Shown: in pieces, positions 1 to 8,537 of the stretch
Layout of the letters: each line of letters begins with the position of its first letter
How positions within the stretch are numbered: the first letter of the stretch is position 1
Source of the DNA: DASRZM01 sp035686365
GTDB lineage: Bacteria; Pseudomonadota; Gammaproteobacteria; Xanthomonadales; Xanthomonadaceae
Direction of reading: 5' to 3'
DNA: 64,000 nt
Assembly (NCBI GenBank): GCA_035686365.1
Contig: DASRZM010000087.1
Span: 24,504 to 88,503, forward strand
The notes under the pieces: model-generated
The model's database searches: none
What the model was told of the DNA's origin: nothing
What the model saw: the letters and a program-made list of their open reading frames with translations, nothing else
Position numbers and translations under genes: made by a program

Positions 1-378
1 TTCGTCGCGTCCAGGCACCCCCAGACGGGTGAGGGCGCGCTGCACCCGATCCTCGAAAACCTGCTCGAGCCGGTCCCAGGTGTCAGAGGCGCGCTCGCGG
101 ACCTGGCCCACGCGCGACTCCACGGCGCCGCGGACCGCATCGACCTGGCCGGTCGCCAGCTTGCGGGTCTTGTGTTCCAGGCTCATGCCCTCCTTGACCA
201 GGGTCTCGAACAGGCGCGTACCTTCCGCCTGCGCGCGGGAGAACGCGCCCATGCCGGCCAGCCAGATCTGCTGGGCCGAGTCCATGATCGTGCGCGATAC
301 GCCCTCGATGCCGGCGCCGGCCTGGGTGGCGGGCCTGGCGGCGGGCTTGCGCCGGGCAGTGGATTTGAGCTTTGCCAT
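1..378 (-). CDS. Phasin (PHA granule-associated protein), C-terminus outside window
   Basis: Only the first 126 residues are inside the window; the frame runs open off the left edge. The N-terminus is lysine/arginine-rich (MAKLKSTARRKP), followed by an amphipathic helical region (QQIWLAGMGAFSRAQAEG) and repeated charged helices, the pattern of the PhaF/PhaI phasin family. Phasins coat polyhydroxyalkanoate (PHA) storage granules, and the basic tail may touch the nucleoid. A second PHA-associated gene lies at 2632-2922, which supports PHA storage in this organism. The start is the only ATG at the head of the conserved region. No synthase or depolymerase is visible here. Confidence 0.85.
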   Translation of the reverse strand, partial: MAKLKSTARRKPAARPATQAGAGIEGVSRTIMDSAQQIWLAGMGAFSRAQAEGTRLFETLVKEGMSLEHKTRKLATGQVDAVRGAVESRVGQVRERASDTWDRLEQVFEDRVQRALTRLGVPGRDE

Positions 379-457
379 GTCCGATCTCCAACTGTGGGCT
401 CCGGCGTCGAATGCGCCGGGCATGGCCACATTAGGCCCGGCCGCTAGAATAATCACA

Positions 458-1708
458 CTACCTGCGGTGCCGGGTCCCCCCGCGCAGGTGCGGCGCCGCG
501 ATCGTGTGTTCGAGCTGGTCGAGCGTGCGCTCCAGGCGCGCCGTGGCCTCGGTGGAACCGCGCGGGCGACCCATGCCGGCAAGCATGCGGCGCTGCGGAT
601 CGGCCAGCACCTCCTGGCGCAGCGTCAATCCGTGGCGTTCGAGCACCTGCTGCAGCTGCGTGGTGCGCGCGGCCAGATCCTTCAGGGTCGAGCGGTAGGC
701 GTGTTCGACCACGCGACGCCGCGATGCATAGCCGAACACGTTGGTGAAGAACATCTCGGCGTCATCGGGATCCGGTTCCAGGATGAGCTGGTCGACGTGG
801 GGATACTCGCTCTCGTACTTGGCGAAGCCCACCTGCATGCGCGACTGCAACAGCGTGCGGAAGGTCTGGGACAGCACCATCGGCAGGCCGCCCTGCATCA
901 GCGAGCCCCGCGCCACGCCGGGCTCGGCCCGGCCGGCATCGTAGGGCACCAGCGGGTTCAGGCCGATCAGCAGGTCGATGCCGTGATCCATGGCCACCGA
1001 GGCGTGCATGGTCCGGCGCAGGGCGCCATCGACGAAGTTGCGGCCGCGGATGCGAACCGGTGTATACAGGCCGGGCAGGGCGGCGCTGGCCTGGACCGCG
1101 CGCGAGATCGGTACATCGTCCCAGCCGTCGGCGCCGAAGCGCACCACCTCGCCGCTGTCCAGGTCCACGGCGACCACGAACAGCGGTCTGGGCAACTCGC
1201 GGAAATCATTGACGCGGCCCTTGCGGGTGAAGGCCGAGCGCAGGAAGCGCTCGATGCCCTCGTTGTCGAACAGCCCGGTCGGTACGAGACCGCCGAAGCG
1301 GCCCAGCAAGTCGCCCAGTCCCGCCTCGCCGGGGTGGCGCAGCCATTCCCGCCACCAGTCCCACAGCATCTGCGGCACGCCGGCCGCACGTCGCACGTAC
1401 TCGCCCACGGCCGGGCGCAGGAAGTTCTCCGGGCGGAATGGCGCCTCGCTGTCGCTGCCGCCGGCGACCAGGATCCGGCGCATCTGTCGAGTGTCGATGC
1501 CGTTGGCCAGCGCCGCGGCCAGGAACGCACCCGAACTGACCCCGACATAGACCTCCAGGTCGGTCAGGTACAGTCCTTCGATCGCCTCGTCCAGCGCGCA
1601 CAGGGCGCCGAGCTCGTACATGCCTCCGATCGGTCCGCCGCCGGCCACGGCGAGTCCGATGCGGCCGCCGGAGCGGCGACGGGTGCTGGCGCGTTGCAGC
1701 AGGAGCAT
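458..1708 (-). CDS. Patatin-like phospholipase family protein
   Basis: A 416-aa predicted lipid acyl hydrolase. The oxyanion-hole glycine stretch (AGGGPIGG) is near residue 20, the nucleophile elbow GVSSGA (GxSxG) near residue 50, and the partner aspartate in DGALR in the second third; together these are the Ser-Asp dyad of the patatin family. No signal peptide or membrane span is visible, so it is probably cytoplasmic. The open frame continues upstream, but the ATG at 1708 places the oxyanion loop about 20 residues from the start, as usual for the family. It is divergent from the gene at 1794. Location next to a phasin hints at a role at granule surfaces or in lipid turnover; that is inference. 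Confidence 0.85.
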   Translation of the reverse strand: MLLLQRASTRRRSGGRIGLAVAGGGPIGGMYELGALCALDEAIEGLYLTDLEVYVGVSSGAFLAAALANGIDTRQMRRILVAGGSDSEAPFRPENFLRPAVGEYVRRAAGVPQMLWDWWREWLRHPGEAGLGDLLGRFGGLVPTGLFDNEGIERFLRSAFTRKGRVNDFRELPRPLFVVAVDLDSGEVVRFGADGWDDVPISRAVQASAALPGLYTPVRIRGRNFVDGALRRTMHASVAMDHGIDLLIGLNPLVPYDAGRAEPGVARGSLMQGGLPMVLSQTFRTLLQSRMQVGFAKYESEYPHVDQLILEPDPDDAEMFFTNVFGYASRRRVVEHAYRSTLKDLAARTTQLQQVLERHGLTLRQEVLADPQRRMLAGMGRPRGSTEATARLERTLDQLEHTIAAPHLRGGTRHRR

Positions 1709-1793
1709 CGCGGGAAAGGGTGGGGAGCGTCCCGGGCAAGGTGGGCGCCGATTGTAGCCGGTCCGGCGCGCAGGCAATGCCGCCACTCGCGCC

Positions 1794-2615
1794 ATGACGC
1801 CCGACGATGCGAGCATGTCCCGCATGGCCGGCAAATCGAAATCCACCGGGATGTCGCGCGAAGCGCTCGTGGCCCGGCTCCAGGAACTGATCCACCAGAA
1901 CCGGCAGGCGCGCGATCCCGAGCGGGATGCCGCCAACGGCTCGCCCCTGCTGGCGCCGCTGCAGCGCTGGCAGTCGCGGCGGCTCGCCGCCGAGTTCCAG
2001 GATCTGCTGGAGGCACGGGATTCGGCGCATGCGACCGGCTTCTTCCTCTCGGACCTGTACGGGGACCACGACGTGAGCACGCGCGACCGCGACATCGAGC
2101 GCGTGCTGCCGATGATGCAGAACCTGCTGCCGCCGCCGCTGCTGCAGGTGGCGGCCGACGCGATCGAACTGGCGATGCTCAGCCACAGTCTGGACCTGGA
2201 CATGGTCCGTGCCCTGGAGCAGGCCGGCGTCCGCGACGGCGACCGGATCGACGCCCGGCGTTACTCGACCGCGTACCGGCAGATCCCCGGGACCTCCAGA
2301 CGTGGGCGTCAGCTCGAGCTGATCGGCACCGTCGGTCACGAGCTCGCCGAACTGATCAGGAGCCCCTGGGTCATGCGCATGTTGCGGGTCGCCCGGACCC
2401 CGGCGCGCATGGCCGGGCTCGGCGAACTGCAGTCCTTCCTCGAGCGCGGCATCACCGCGTTCGCCCGGCTGCGGGACGCGCACCGGTTCGTCGATACCGT
2501 GGTCCGGCGCGAGAGCGAAACCTCGCGCACGCTGCTGGCAGGCTCGGATGTCGCCGAGCCGCCGCCTCCCCCACCGGACCCCGCAGTGCGCACCGGTCCC
2601 GCCGGGAATCCCTGA
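1794..2615 (+). CDS. FFLEELY-motif-type conserved hypothetical protein
   Basis: A 273-aa soluble protein of unknown function. Near residue 83 it has the segment GFFLSDLYG, which matches the signature of the gammaproteobacterial family named after its FFLEELY motif, here with SD in place of EE. The rest is helical and rich in Arg/Glu, and the C-terminus ends in a proline run (PPPPPP) that looks disordered. Several Met codons lie in the first 20 residues, so the true start could be 5-20 codons further in. It is divergently transcribed from the patatin gene with an 85-bp gap. Function cannot be stated from sequence. Confidence 0.7.
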   Translation: MTPDDASMSRMAGKSKSTGMSREALVARLQELIHQNRQARDPERDAANGSPLLAPLQRWQSRRLAAEFQDLLEARDSAHATGFFLSDLYGDHDVSTRDRDIERVLPMMQNLLPPPLLQVAADAIELAMLSHSLDLDMVRALEQAGVRDGDRIDARRYSTAYRQIPGTSRRGRQLELIGTVGHELAELIRSPWVMRMLRVARTPARMAGLGELQSFLERGITAFARLRDAHRFVDTVVRRESETSRTLLAGSDVAEPPPPPPDPAVRTGPAGNP

Positions 2616-2631
2616 ACCGCTCCGGACCTTC

Positions 2632-2922
2632 CTATGTGCTCTGCTCGCTGCCGAACTCCAGGTCGAGGAAACGGTGGACTTCGGCTTCGATCGGTCCCTT
2701 CAGTGCCAGCAGGAGGAACCCGAGTTCGGCCGTCACGTGGACCTCGCCCGGCTCCACGGCAATGGCGCCGCGTACGCCGGCCCGCTCGAAGCACACGTGA
2801 TCCTCTTCCCAGTGGAACTCGACACCGAAACGTTCGGAAAGCGACTCGGCGACGCGCTCGATCGAGGCGTGCACCTGCTCGGGTGTCTTCTCGTGGCGAT
2901 GTCGGATGTCGATGGTCGGCAT
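2632..2922 (-). CDS. Polyhydroxyalkanoic acid system family protein
   Basis: A 96-aa protein starting MPTIDIRHRH, resembling the small family annotated as PHA granule region / PHA system protein (PF09650 type). These proteins look like a short polyketide-cyclase-like fold and occur next to PHA genes; biochemical function is unknown. Here the PHA link is supported by the phasin at the left edge of the window. It converges with the FFLEELY-type gene (16-bp gap) and is divergent from the cupredoxin gene at 3032. Confidence 0.75.
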   Translation of the reverse strand: MPTIDIRHRHEKTPEQVHASIERVAESLSERFGVEFHWEEDHVCFERAGVRGAIAVEPGEVHVTAELGFLLLALKGPIEAEVHRFLDLEFGSEQST

Positions 2923-3031
2923 GGGGCCTCCGCGCGGCGAAGCGACATTGTTGCGCGCCGGGTCGGCGGGCGTCCACGACGCCGGCCTTTGCTATGATCC
3001 GACGGCCTCGTGCACTGTCTGTGGAGGATTC

Positions 3032-3700
3032 GTGGGGCGCATGTCGGCGGCGTTGGCTGCCCTGGTTCTGGCGGCGTCGACGGCGCCGGCCACCGCGATC
3101 GAAGGCGTCGTCGAGCTGACCGCGCAGGGCCGGGCATTGCGTCCGGAGGCCGCACGCGAGGCGGTGGTCTACTTCCGGCCGCGCGAGCCGGAACCGGTGA
3201 CGGTCCCGGCCGAGCCGGTCCAGATGCGCACCCGGGACAAGCAGTTCGAACCGCGGGTACTGGCCGTGCCGGTCGGAGCAACGGTCCGCTTTCCCAACAT
3301 GGACCCGATCCTGCACAACGTCTTCTCGCCGGCCGGCCGCAACGGTTTCGACCTGGGCCTGCTGGCAGGCGGCACCGTGGCCGAACAGACCTTCGCCGAA
3401 CCCGGGCTGGTGCGGGTGTTCTGCAATGTGCACCACGACATGGTGGCCTACGTGCTGGTGCTGGACACGCCCCACGTCACCCGTCCGGACGCACAGGGCC
3501 GGTTCCGGCTGGAGCTTCCCACCGACAGCCGGGGCGACCTGTACGTGTGGCACGAACGCGCCCGAGTGTGGCGCCGCGCGATCGTCGCGACACCTCAAGA
3601 CCCGCTGAAGGTGCGCATGGAGCTGGACCGGCCGCGGGTTCCGCGGCACATGAACAAGTTCGGACGACCCTATGGCGACGGCACCGGAAAGCGTTACTGA
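3032..3700 (+). CDS. Exported cupredoxin-domain protein (methylamine-utilization-like)
   Basis: A 222-aa periplasmic blue-copper-type protein. A short signal peptide (charged start, then ALAALVLAAS, cleavage near TAPATA) is followed by a plastocyanin-like domain with a His in LHNVF and the CxxHxxM copper-ligand motif (CNVHHDM). The last 70 residues resemble a carboxypeptidase-regulatory-like beta domain. The GTG at 3032 is preferred because GGAGG at 3023-3027 is correctly spaced and it gives the signal peptide its arginine; ATG 3041 is the alternative. The gene overlaps the downstream kinase gene by 29 bp, so the two are translated together. A copper or redox input to the kinase is a reasonable inference, not shown. 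Confidence 0.8.
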   Translation: MGRMSAALAALVLAASTAPATAIEGVVELTAQGRALRPEAAREAVVYFRPREPEPVTVPAEPVQMRTRDKQFEPRVLAVPVGATVRFPNMDPILHNVFSPAGRNGFDLGLLAGGTVAEQTFAEPGLVRVFCNVHHDMVAYVLVLDTPHVTRPDAQGRFRLELPTDSRGDLYVWHERARVWRRAIVATPQDPLKVRMELDRPRVPRHMNKFGRPYGDGTGKRY

Positions 3701-6347
3701 AGCGCCCGCGCCGGCCGCGATCGGCTCGCGCACGCCGCTGGCTGTCCGCATCTTCCTGGTCAGCGCACTGCTGATCGCGCTGGCGGTCGGCGCCGCCGTG
3801 CTGGTGACCTACGTGGTGGGCAGCCGGATCGCCGGCGAAGCGGTCGGCCGGGCGCTCGCCGACAGCGTCCAGGCGCAGCGCGCGATCGGCGAGCAGCGCC
3901 TGCAGCTGCTGGAGCGGACCATCCAGCTGGTCGCGGCGGACCCGGCGCTGGTGACCTACGTCGCCACCGCCCTGGGCGACGAACTGGGCCTGGGCGAGGA
4001 GGGCGGCGCCGATGCCGGCTCCATCCACGACCTGCTGGTCGAGCGCCAGGCGCAGTTCGGATTCGACCTGGGCATCGTGCTGGACTCCAACGGCGGGGTG
4101 ATTGCCCGCAGCGACACCGACGAGGCCTTCGCCGAGGACCTGGCCGATGACGCCCTGGTCGCGCCGGCCCTGTCGGAAGTCGCGCCGCAAAGCGGCTATT
4201 GGCGCAGCGCAGATGCCCTGTATCAGGCCGCGGTGATGCCGCTGAGCCAGGACCAGACACTGGCCGGATTCCTGCTGCTGGCGCAGCGGGTCGACGACCG
4301 GTTTTCCGCCGAGATCGCCCGCACGTCCGACGCGCAGATCGCATTCTGGCTGCCTGCTCGCGACGGCCTCGCGCTGGCCGCCAGCTCGCTGGCACCGGAG
4401 CGGGCCGAGGAACTGGCCCGCCTGCTGGCCGCGCGCACTGACATCGTCGATGCCGTGGCGCTGGGCCGGTCCCTGGATGCCGTCGCGATCGAACTCGGCG
4501 GCGAGCCCTGGCTGCTGCAGGTGTGGCCCACCGCCAGCGCCGCGGCGGCGGAACTGGGGGCGACCTCGGCGCTGGCCTCGCGCGTGGCGGCCAGCCAGGG
4601 CTACCGCAGCATCCTGAACCTGGTGGTGGTGGCCGGCCTCGGCTCGCTGCTGCTGGCGCTGCCGATCTCGCTGTGGCTTTCGCGGCGCGCGCTGCGCCCG
4701 GCGCGCCTGCTGGCCGAAGCCGCCGAACGGGCCGCCGCCGGCGACTATCGCGCCTCGGTCGCGGTCGCGGGCACCGACGAGCTGGCGCGGCTCGGGCGCG
4801 CGCTGGACTCGCTGCTCTCGAGTCTGCGCGAGAAAAGCGATACCGAGGCCTACCTGGCCGAGTTCTCCCGATCGCTGCCGGAACCCGACGCCGTCGGCGG
4901 GAGGGTTCCGGCGCAGATCACGGCGCGACTGGAGCCGCCGCAAAGCGGGACCATGGTCCTGCTCGGCGTCGAGCTGGCGCCCTCGCAGGCCGACGACGCT
5001 GCCGCCGCGCTGGCCGCGGCCGGCAACGCGGCCGTGGACCTGGCGGACCTGGCGGCGGCAACCGGCGGGCGCCTGCTGGCAGGAGAGGGCGAGCGCTGGA
5101 TCCTGGGATTTGCCGGGCCCGAGCGACTCCCCGGCGCGCTGGCCGCGGCGCGCGCCGCGCTGACCGAGTTGGGCGCGGACGACGTGCGACCGGCCCTGGC
5201 CCTGACCGAAGGCGAGGTGGTGGGCGGCAGCTTCGACTTGGACGGCCGTCCCGGGCTGGCCGCCCTGGGCACCGCCCGGCGCCACCTGGACCGGCTGCTG
5301 TGCGAGTCGGGCCCGGGCAGCGCGCTGCTGGCCCGCACTCTGGGCGACCAGGTGCGCGAACGCTACGGCACCGAGGCGTTGCGCGTGGCCACCGGTGCCC
5401 TGGCCGGACGCCGCTACTACGCCCTGCGCCCCGAGGGCCTGGGCGCCCTCCCGGAACCGCAGGCCGACCCGGACCGGACCAGCGAGGCCCCCACCGTCGC
5501 CACCGCCCCAGCCGACGCCGGCCTGGCGCCCGGTACCGAACTGGGCGGCCGCTACCAGGTGCTGGCGCAGCTGGGGGCCGGCGGCATGGGCGTGGTCTAC
5601 AAGGCCCGCGACCTGGAACTGGACGACATCGTCGCGCTGAAGATGCTGCGGCCCGGCGCGCTGACCGACCGCGACCAGCTCGAGCGCCTGAAAGAAGAGA
5701 TCAAGCTGGCGCGCCGCATCACCCATCCGAACGTGCTGCGTACCTACGACTTCGGCGAGATCCGGGGTCAACCCTACATATCAATGGAATACGTGCGCGG
5801 GGTCACCCTGCGCGAGCTGCTCGACCAGTCCGGCCGGCTGCCGTATTCGGCCGCCCTGCGCATCGCCCGCCAGCTCGCAGCAGGGCTTGCGGCCGCCCAT
5901 GCCGTTGGGGTCCTGCACCGCGACATCAAACCGGCCAACCTGATCCTGGAGGCGGGCGGCAACGCGCGGTTGATGGATTTCGGCATCGCCCGACCGATGC
6001 GGCGCGACCAGGCCGGACACACGCAGCCGGGCATGTACCTGGGAACCCCGCGCTACTCGCCGCCCGAGCAGCTCTCGGGCGAGCCGCTGGATGCGCGTGC
6101 CGACATCTATGCCACGGGCGTGGTCATGTGCGAGATGTTCTGTGGCGGGCTGCCGTACGCGGGCAGCTCGACCATGGAGATCTACATGGCGCAGGTGCAG
6201 CAGCCGCCGGTCCGGCCATCGGAGATGTGGCCGGAGATTCCGCCCGAGCTCGAACGGGTGATCCTGCGCTGCATCGCGCGCCGACCCGAAGACCGATTCG
6301 GCAGTGCGCAGGAACTGGCCGATGCCCTCTCGGAACTGCGGGCATGA
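3672..6347 (+). CDS. Membrane sensor Ser/Thr protein kinase with HAMP and degenerate cyclase-like domain
   Basis: An 891-aa protein. TM1 is at about 24-48, then a periplasmic sensor region to about 312, TM2 at about 313-337 and a HAMP-like linker to about 390. Residues about 415-600 resemble a class III nucleotide cyclase fold (GGRLL, then a GD-like position, then GFAGPE), but both metal-site Asp positions appear as Glu, so cyclase activity is doubtful. The C-terminal Hanks-type kinase is intact: G-loop GAGGMGVVY (about 634), VALK lysine, HRDIKPAN (about 750), DFG (about 769) and GTPRYSPPEQ. It would sense a periplasmic signal and phosphorylate cytoplasmic Ser/Thr. It overlaps the cupredoxin gene upstream and the barrel gene downstream (ATGA). 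Confidence 0.85.
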   Translation: MATAPESVTEAPAPAAIGSRTPLAVRIFLVSALLIALAVGAAVLVTYVVGSRIAGEAVGRALADSVQAQRAIGEQRLQLLERTIQLVAADPALVTYVATALGDELGLGEEGGADAGSIHDLLVERQAQFGFDLGIVLDSNGGVIARSDTDEAFAEDLADDALVAPALSEVAPQSGYWRSADALYQAAVMPLSQDQTLAGFLLLAQRVDDRFSAEIARTSDAQIAFWLPARDGLALAASSLAPERAEELARLLAARTDIVDAVALGRSLDAVAIELGGEPWLLQVWPTASAAAAELGATSALASRVAASQGYRSILNLVVVAGLGSLLLALPISLWLSRRALRPARLLAEAAERAAAGDYRASVAVAGTDELARLGRALDSLLSSLREKSDTEAYLAEFSRSLPEPDAVGGRVPAQITARLEPPQSGTMVLLGVELAPSQADDAAAALAAAGNAAVDLADLAAATGGRLLAGEGERWILGFAGPERLPGALAAARAALTELGADDVRPALALTEGEVVGGSFDLDGRPGLAALGTARRHLDRLLCESGPGSALLARTLGDQVRERYGTEALRVATGALAGRRYYALRPEGLGALPEPQADPDRTSEAPTVATAPADAGLAPGTELGGRYQVLAQLGAGGMGVVYKARDLELDDIVALKMLRPGALTDRDQLERLKEEIKLARRITHPNVLRTYDFGEIRGQPYISMEYVRGVTLRELLDQSGRLPYSAALRIARQLAAGLAAAHAVGVLHRDIKPANLILEAGGNARLMDFGIARPMRRDQAGHTQPGMYLGTPRYSPPEQLSGEPLDARADIYATGVVMCEMFCGGLPYAGSSTMEIYMAQVQQPPVRPSEMWPEIPPELERVILRCIARRPEDRFGSAQELADALSELRA

Positions 6348-7417
6348 TCCGTCCGGTTCTGCTGATGGCGCTGGCCGTCGTCGGGCCGACGGCACAGTCG
6401 CAGGACCCGGACTTCGACGTACCCGAACCGATGCCCGCCTGGGTGACGCAGGGCGAGCTGAACCTGCGCGCGGACCGGGTCACCGGCCTGCCCGGTGGCC
6501 GCCCGGATCTGGAACGGCTGCGTGCGCGCCTGCGCCTTGGCCTGCGCTGGACCGGCACCGACGGGCTCGAGGCCGGGCTGGCGGTGGAGGGCGCCCGCGG
6601 CAGCGACAGCAACACGCGCAACCGCATCAACAACGACAACGAGCGCAGCGACGAGGCCAACCTCGACGCCCTGTGGCTGGGCCTGGCTCGCCCGCAATGG
6701 CGGCTGCGGGCCGGTCGGGACGCACTGCCGATCGAGCTCTCGCCGATGCTCTGGGACATTGACCACCGGCCGAGCGGGCTGTCGGCGCGGATCGGGCGCG
6801 AACGCGGCTTCGACCGGTGGCAACTCGACGCCGGTGCGTTCGCCTTCGATCATCCGCTGGGCGGCAGCGCGCGGCTCTCGGCCCTGCAACTGGGGTGGCA
6901 TGCACGTGAGGGCGCACCGTTCGGGTTCGGCGCCCAGCTGGCCTACCTGCACTTCGGCGACGCCGACGAGCTGGCCCTCCATGGCCTGGCCCGCGGCAAC
7001 CGGGTCGATGCCGGGGGCGGCTACCGCGACGGTTTCCGCTTGCTCGATCTGCAGCTCTACGGTCGCTGGCACACCGGCGCCGGTCCGCTGCAGGCGCGCC
7101 TGGACCGGGTCCGCAACCTTGCTGCCGATGACCGCGCCGACGGCACCCGTTTCTCGCTGGTCCTGGGCGACCTGGCCACACGCCCGGGCTGGGAAGCCGG
7201 TTATGCCTGGCAGCGCATCCAGGCCGATGCCGTGCTCGCCGCGGCCAACGCCGACGACTGGTGGTTCCATGCCGGCGCCCGCGGCCACATGCCGTGGATC
7301 GGCTATTCTTTCGCCAGCGGATTCGCCAGCGTGCGGGCGGCCGGATTCTTCGAGACGCGCGACGGATCGGCCAGCCGCACCGATCGCCTGCTGCTGGACC
7401 TGGTGCTGCGGTGGTGA
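6344..7417 (+). CDS. Predicted outer-membrane beta-barrel (porin-like) protein
   Basis: A 357-aa protein with a signal peptide (MIRPVLLMALAVVG, cleavage near QSQ) and then alternating amphipathic strands rich in Trp, Tyr and Arg, such as LRLGLRWTG and WQLDAGAFAF. It ends in an aromatic residue (VLRW), the usual barrel-assembly signal. It resembles alginate-export or putative porin families in layout, but I cannot name a substrate. Its ATG overlaps the kinase stop (ATGA, 6344-6347), so it belongs to the cupredoxin-kinase operon. It may deliver the ligand sensed by the system or be its target; this is inference. Confidence 0.65.
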   Translation: MIRPVLLMALAVVGPTAQSQDPDFDVPEPMPAWVTQGELNLRADRVTGLPGGRPDLERLRARLRLGLRWTGTDGLEAGLAVEGARGSDSNTRNRINNDNERSDEANLDALWLGLARPQWRLRAGRDALPIELSPMLWDIDHRPSGLSARIGRERGFDRWQLDAGAFAFDHPLGGSARLSALQLGWHAREGAPFGFGAQLAYLHFGDADELALHGLARGNRVDAGGGYRDGFRLLDLQLYGRWHTGAGPLQARLDRVRNLAADDRADGTRFSLVLGDLATRPGWEAGYAWQRIQADAVLAAANADDWWFHAGARGHMPWIGYSFASGFASVRAAGFFETRDGSASRTDRLLLDLVLRW

Positions 7418-7544
7418 GGCGACCCGCCACGCTTCCCGTGCAGACCCGCCCGCAGGCGGTTCCGCGCGCTGGGCGCTGTGCTAGAGTCCGGGCGTGCTTC
7501 GCGGTCGCGCGACGCGCGCACGGGACGGATCCTGGGGGAGGCAG

Positions 7545-8411
7545 ATGCGTCTGAGTTTCCCGAACGGCGAGCACGCCGACGTCGTGGTCAGCGGCGGCGC
7601 GGTGACCCTCGGCAGCGGACAGGACAACGACCTCGCGCTTGCCGGCATCGCGGCCCGGCATGCGCGCATCGTCGTGGACGAGGGCCGGGGCATCGTGTTG
7701 GAGGTCCTGGACCCCGACGCGATGACCCACGTCAACGCCCGCCCGGTGCGGCGCCTGGCGCTGCTTCGGCTGGGCGACGTGCTGAGCCTGGCCAGCCTGC
7801 GGGTGCTGCTGAAGCCGGACGACGATGATCAGGTCGTCCAGACGGCACCGCCGCAGCCGGCCAGCGATCCGGACGCCGCTGCCCAGGCAGCAGCCTCGCG
7901 GGTCGTGCTGCGCGGGATCAGCGGTCCGCTGTATGGGTGCAGCTTCGCGGTGCGCGGCGGGCTGGAGGTCGGCCGCGCGGCCGATGCCTCGGTCCGCATC
8001 GACGATGCTGCGCTCGAAGAACACCATGCGCGCGTGGAAGACCACGGAGAGTACGTGGTGCTGCGCGACCTGGGTTCGGCCGAGGGTTCGGTGGTCAACG
8101 GCGTGGCCGTGCGCGACGCCATCCTGCACCCGGGCGACCAGATCGCCTTCGAGCAGTTCCGCTTTGTACTGGAGGCCCCGGGCCTGCCGCCGCGCGGCAG
8201 TGCGTCGGTGTTCGCCTCGCCGGGGTCCGGCGCCGGCAGCACCCAGACGCTGCGTGCGATCCCGGCCTCGCACGGTTCGCAGCCCGTCGCCGACACACCC
8301 GAACCGGCCGGCGGACGCGGCAATGTCGGCTGGCTGATTTTCGCGGCGGTGCTGATCATGCTCGGGCTCGCTGCCCTGCTGTTCTACGCGCCGAACCTGA
8401 TCGGCGGATAG
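7545..8411 (+). CDS. Double FHA-domain protein with C-terminal membrane anchor
   Basis: A 288-aa protein with two forkhead-associated folds at about residues 5-90 and 125-210 and one TM helix near 262-284 (VGWLIFAAVLIMLGLAALLF). FHA domains read phosphothreonine. The second domain keeps the Gly-Arg at the start of the recognition loop (VGRAAD); the first has GSG instead, so it may not bind phosphopeptide. The start at 7545 is fixed by GGGGGAG just upstream, although the frame is open earlier. It lies 127 bp after the Ser/Thr kinase operon, making it a likely reader or substrate of that kinase (inference). Confidence 0.8.
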   Translation: MRLSFPNGEHADVVVSGGAVTLGSGQDNDLALAGIAARHARIVVDEGRGIVLEVLDPDAMTHVNARPVRRLALLRLGDVLSLASLRVLLKPDDDDQVVQTAPPQPASDPDAAAQAAASRVVLRGISGPLYGCSFAVRGGLEVGRAADASVRIDDAALEEHHARVEDHGEYVVLRDLGSAEGSVVNGVAVRDAILHPGDQIAFEQFRFVLEAPGLPPRGSASVFASPGSGAGSTQTLRAIPASHGSQPVADTPEPAGGRGNVGWLIFAAVLIMLGLAALLFYAPNLIGG

Positions 8412-8413
8412 GC

Positions 8414-8433
8414 CCGCAGGCCGGCGCCTGCGG
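8414..8433. terminator. Intergenic hairpin after the FHA gene
   Basis: Perfect 8-bp arms (CCGCAGGC and GCCTGCGG) with a 4-nt loop start 2 nt after the FHA stop codon. There is no T-run, so it is at best a Rho-aided terminator or an mRNA 3'-end stabiliser between the FHA gene and serC. Confidence 0.35.
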
Positions 8434-8537
8434 TACCGGCAGCCGCGCCCCGCAACCGCCGCAGGCATCCCTCTGGGCCCGTTTCGGTGCTGCACTGCAT
8501 CATGCTAGCCTCGCCGGGACTTTCGCCGGAGTGCCCG

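Noticed and set aside
29..2800. A 923-codon open frame on the plus strand across the first 2.8 kb
   Set aside because: It runs antisense or out of frame to the phasin, patatin and FFLEELY-type genes; low-complexity composition shows it is a high-GC shadow.
3477..5771. A 764-codon minus-strand frame opposite the kinase gene
   Set aside because: Gln/Gly/Arg-rich translation typical of antisense frames in high-GC genes; the plus strand encodes clear kinase motifs.
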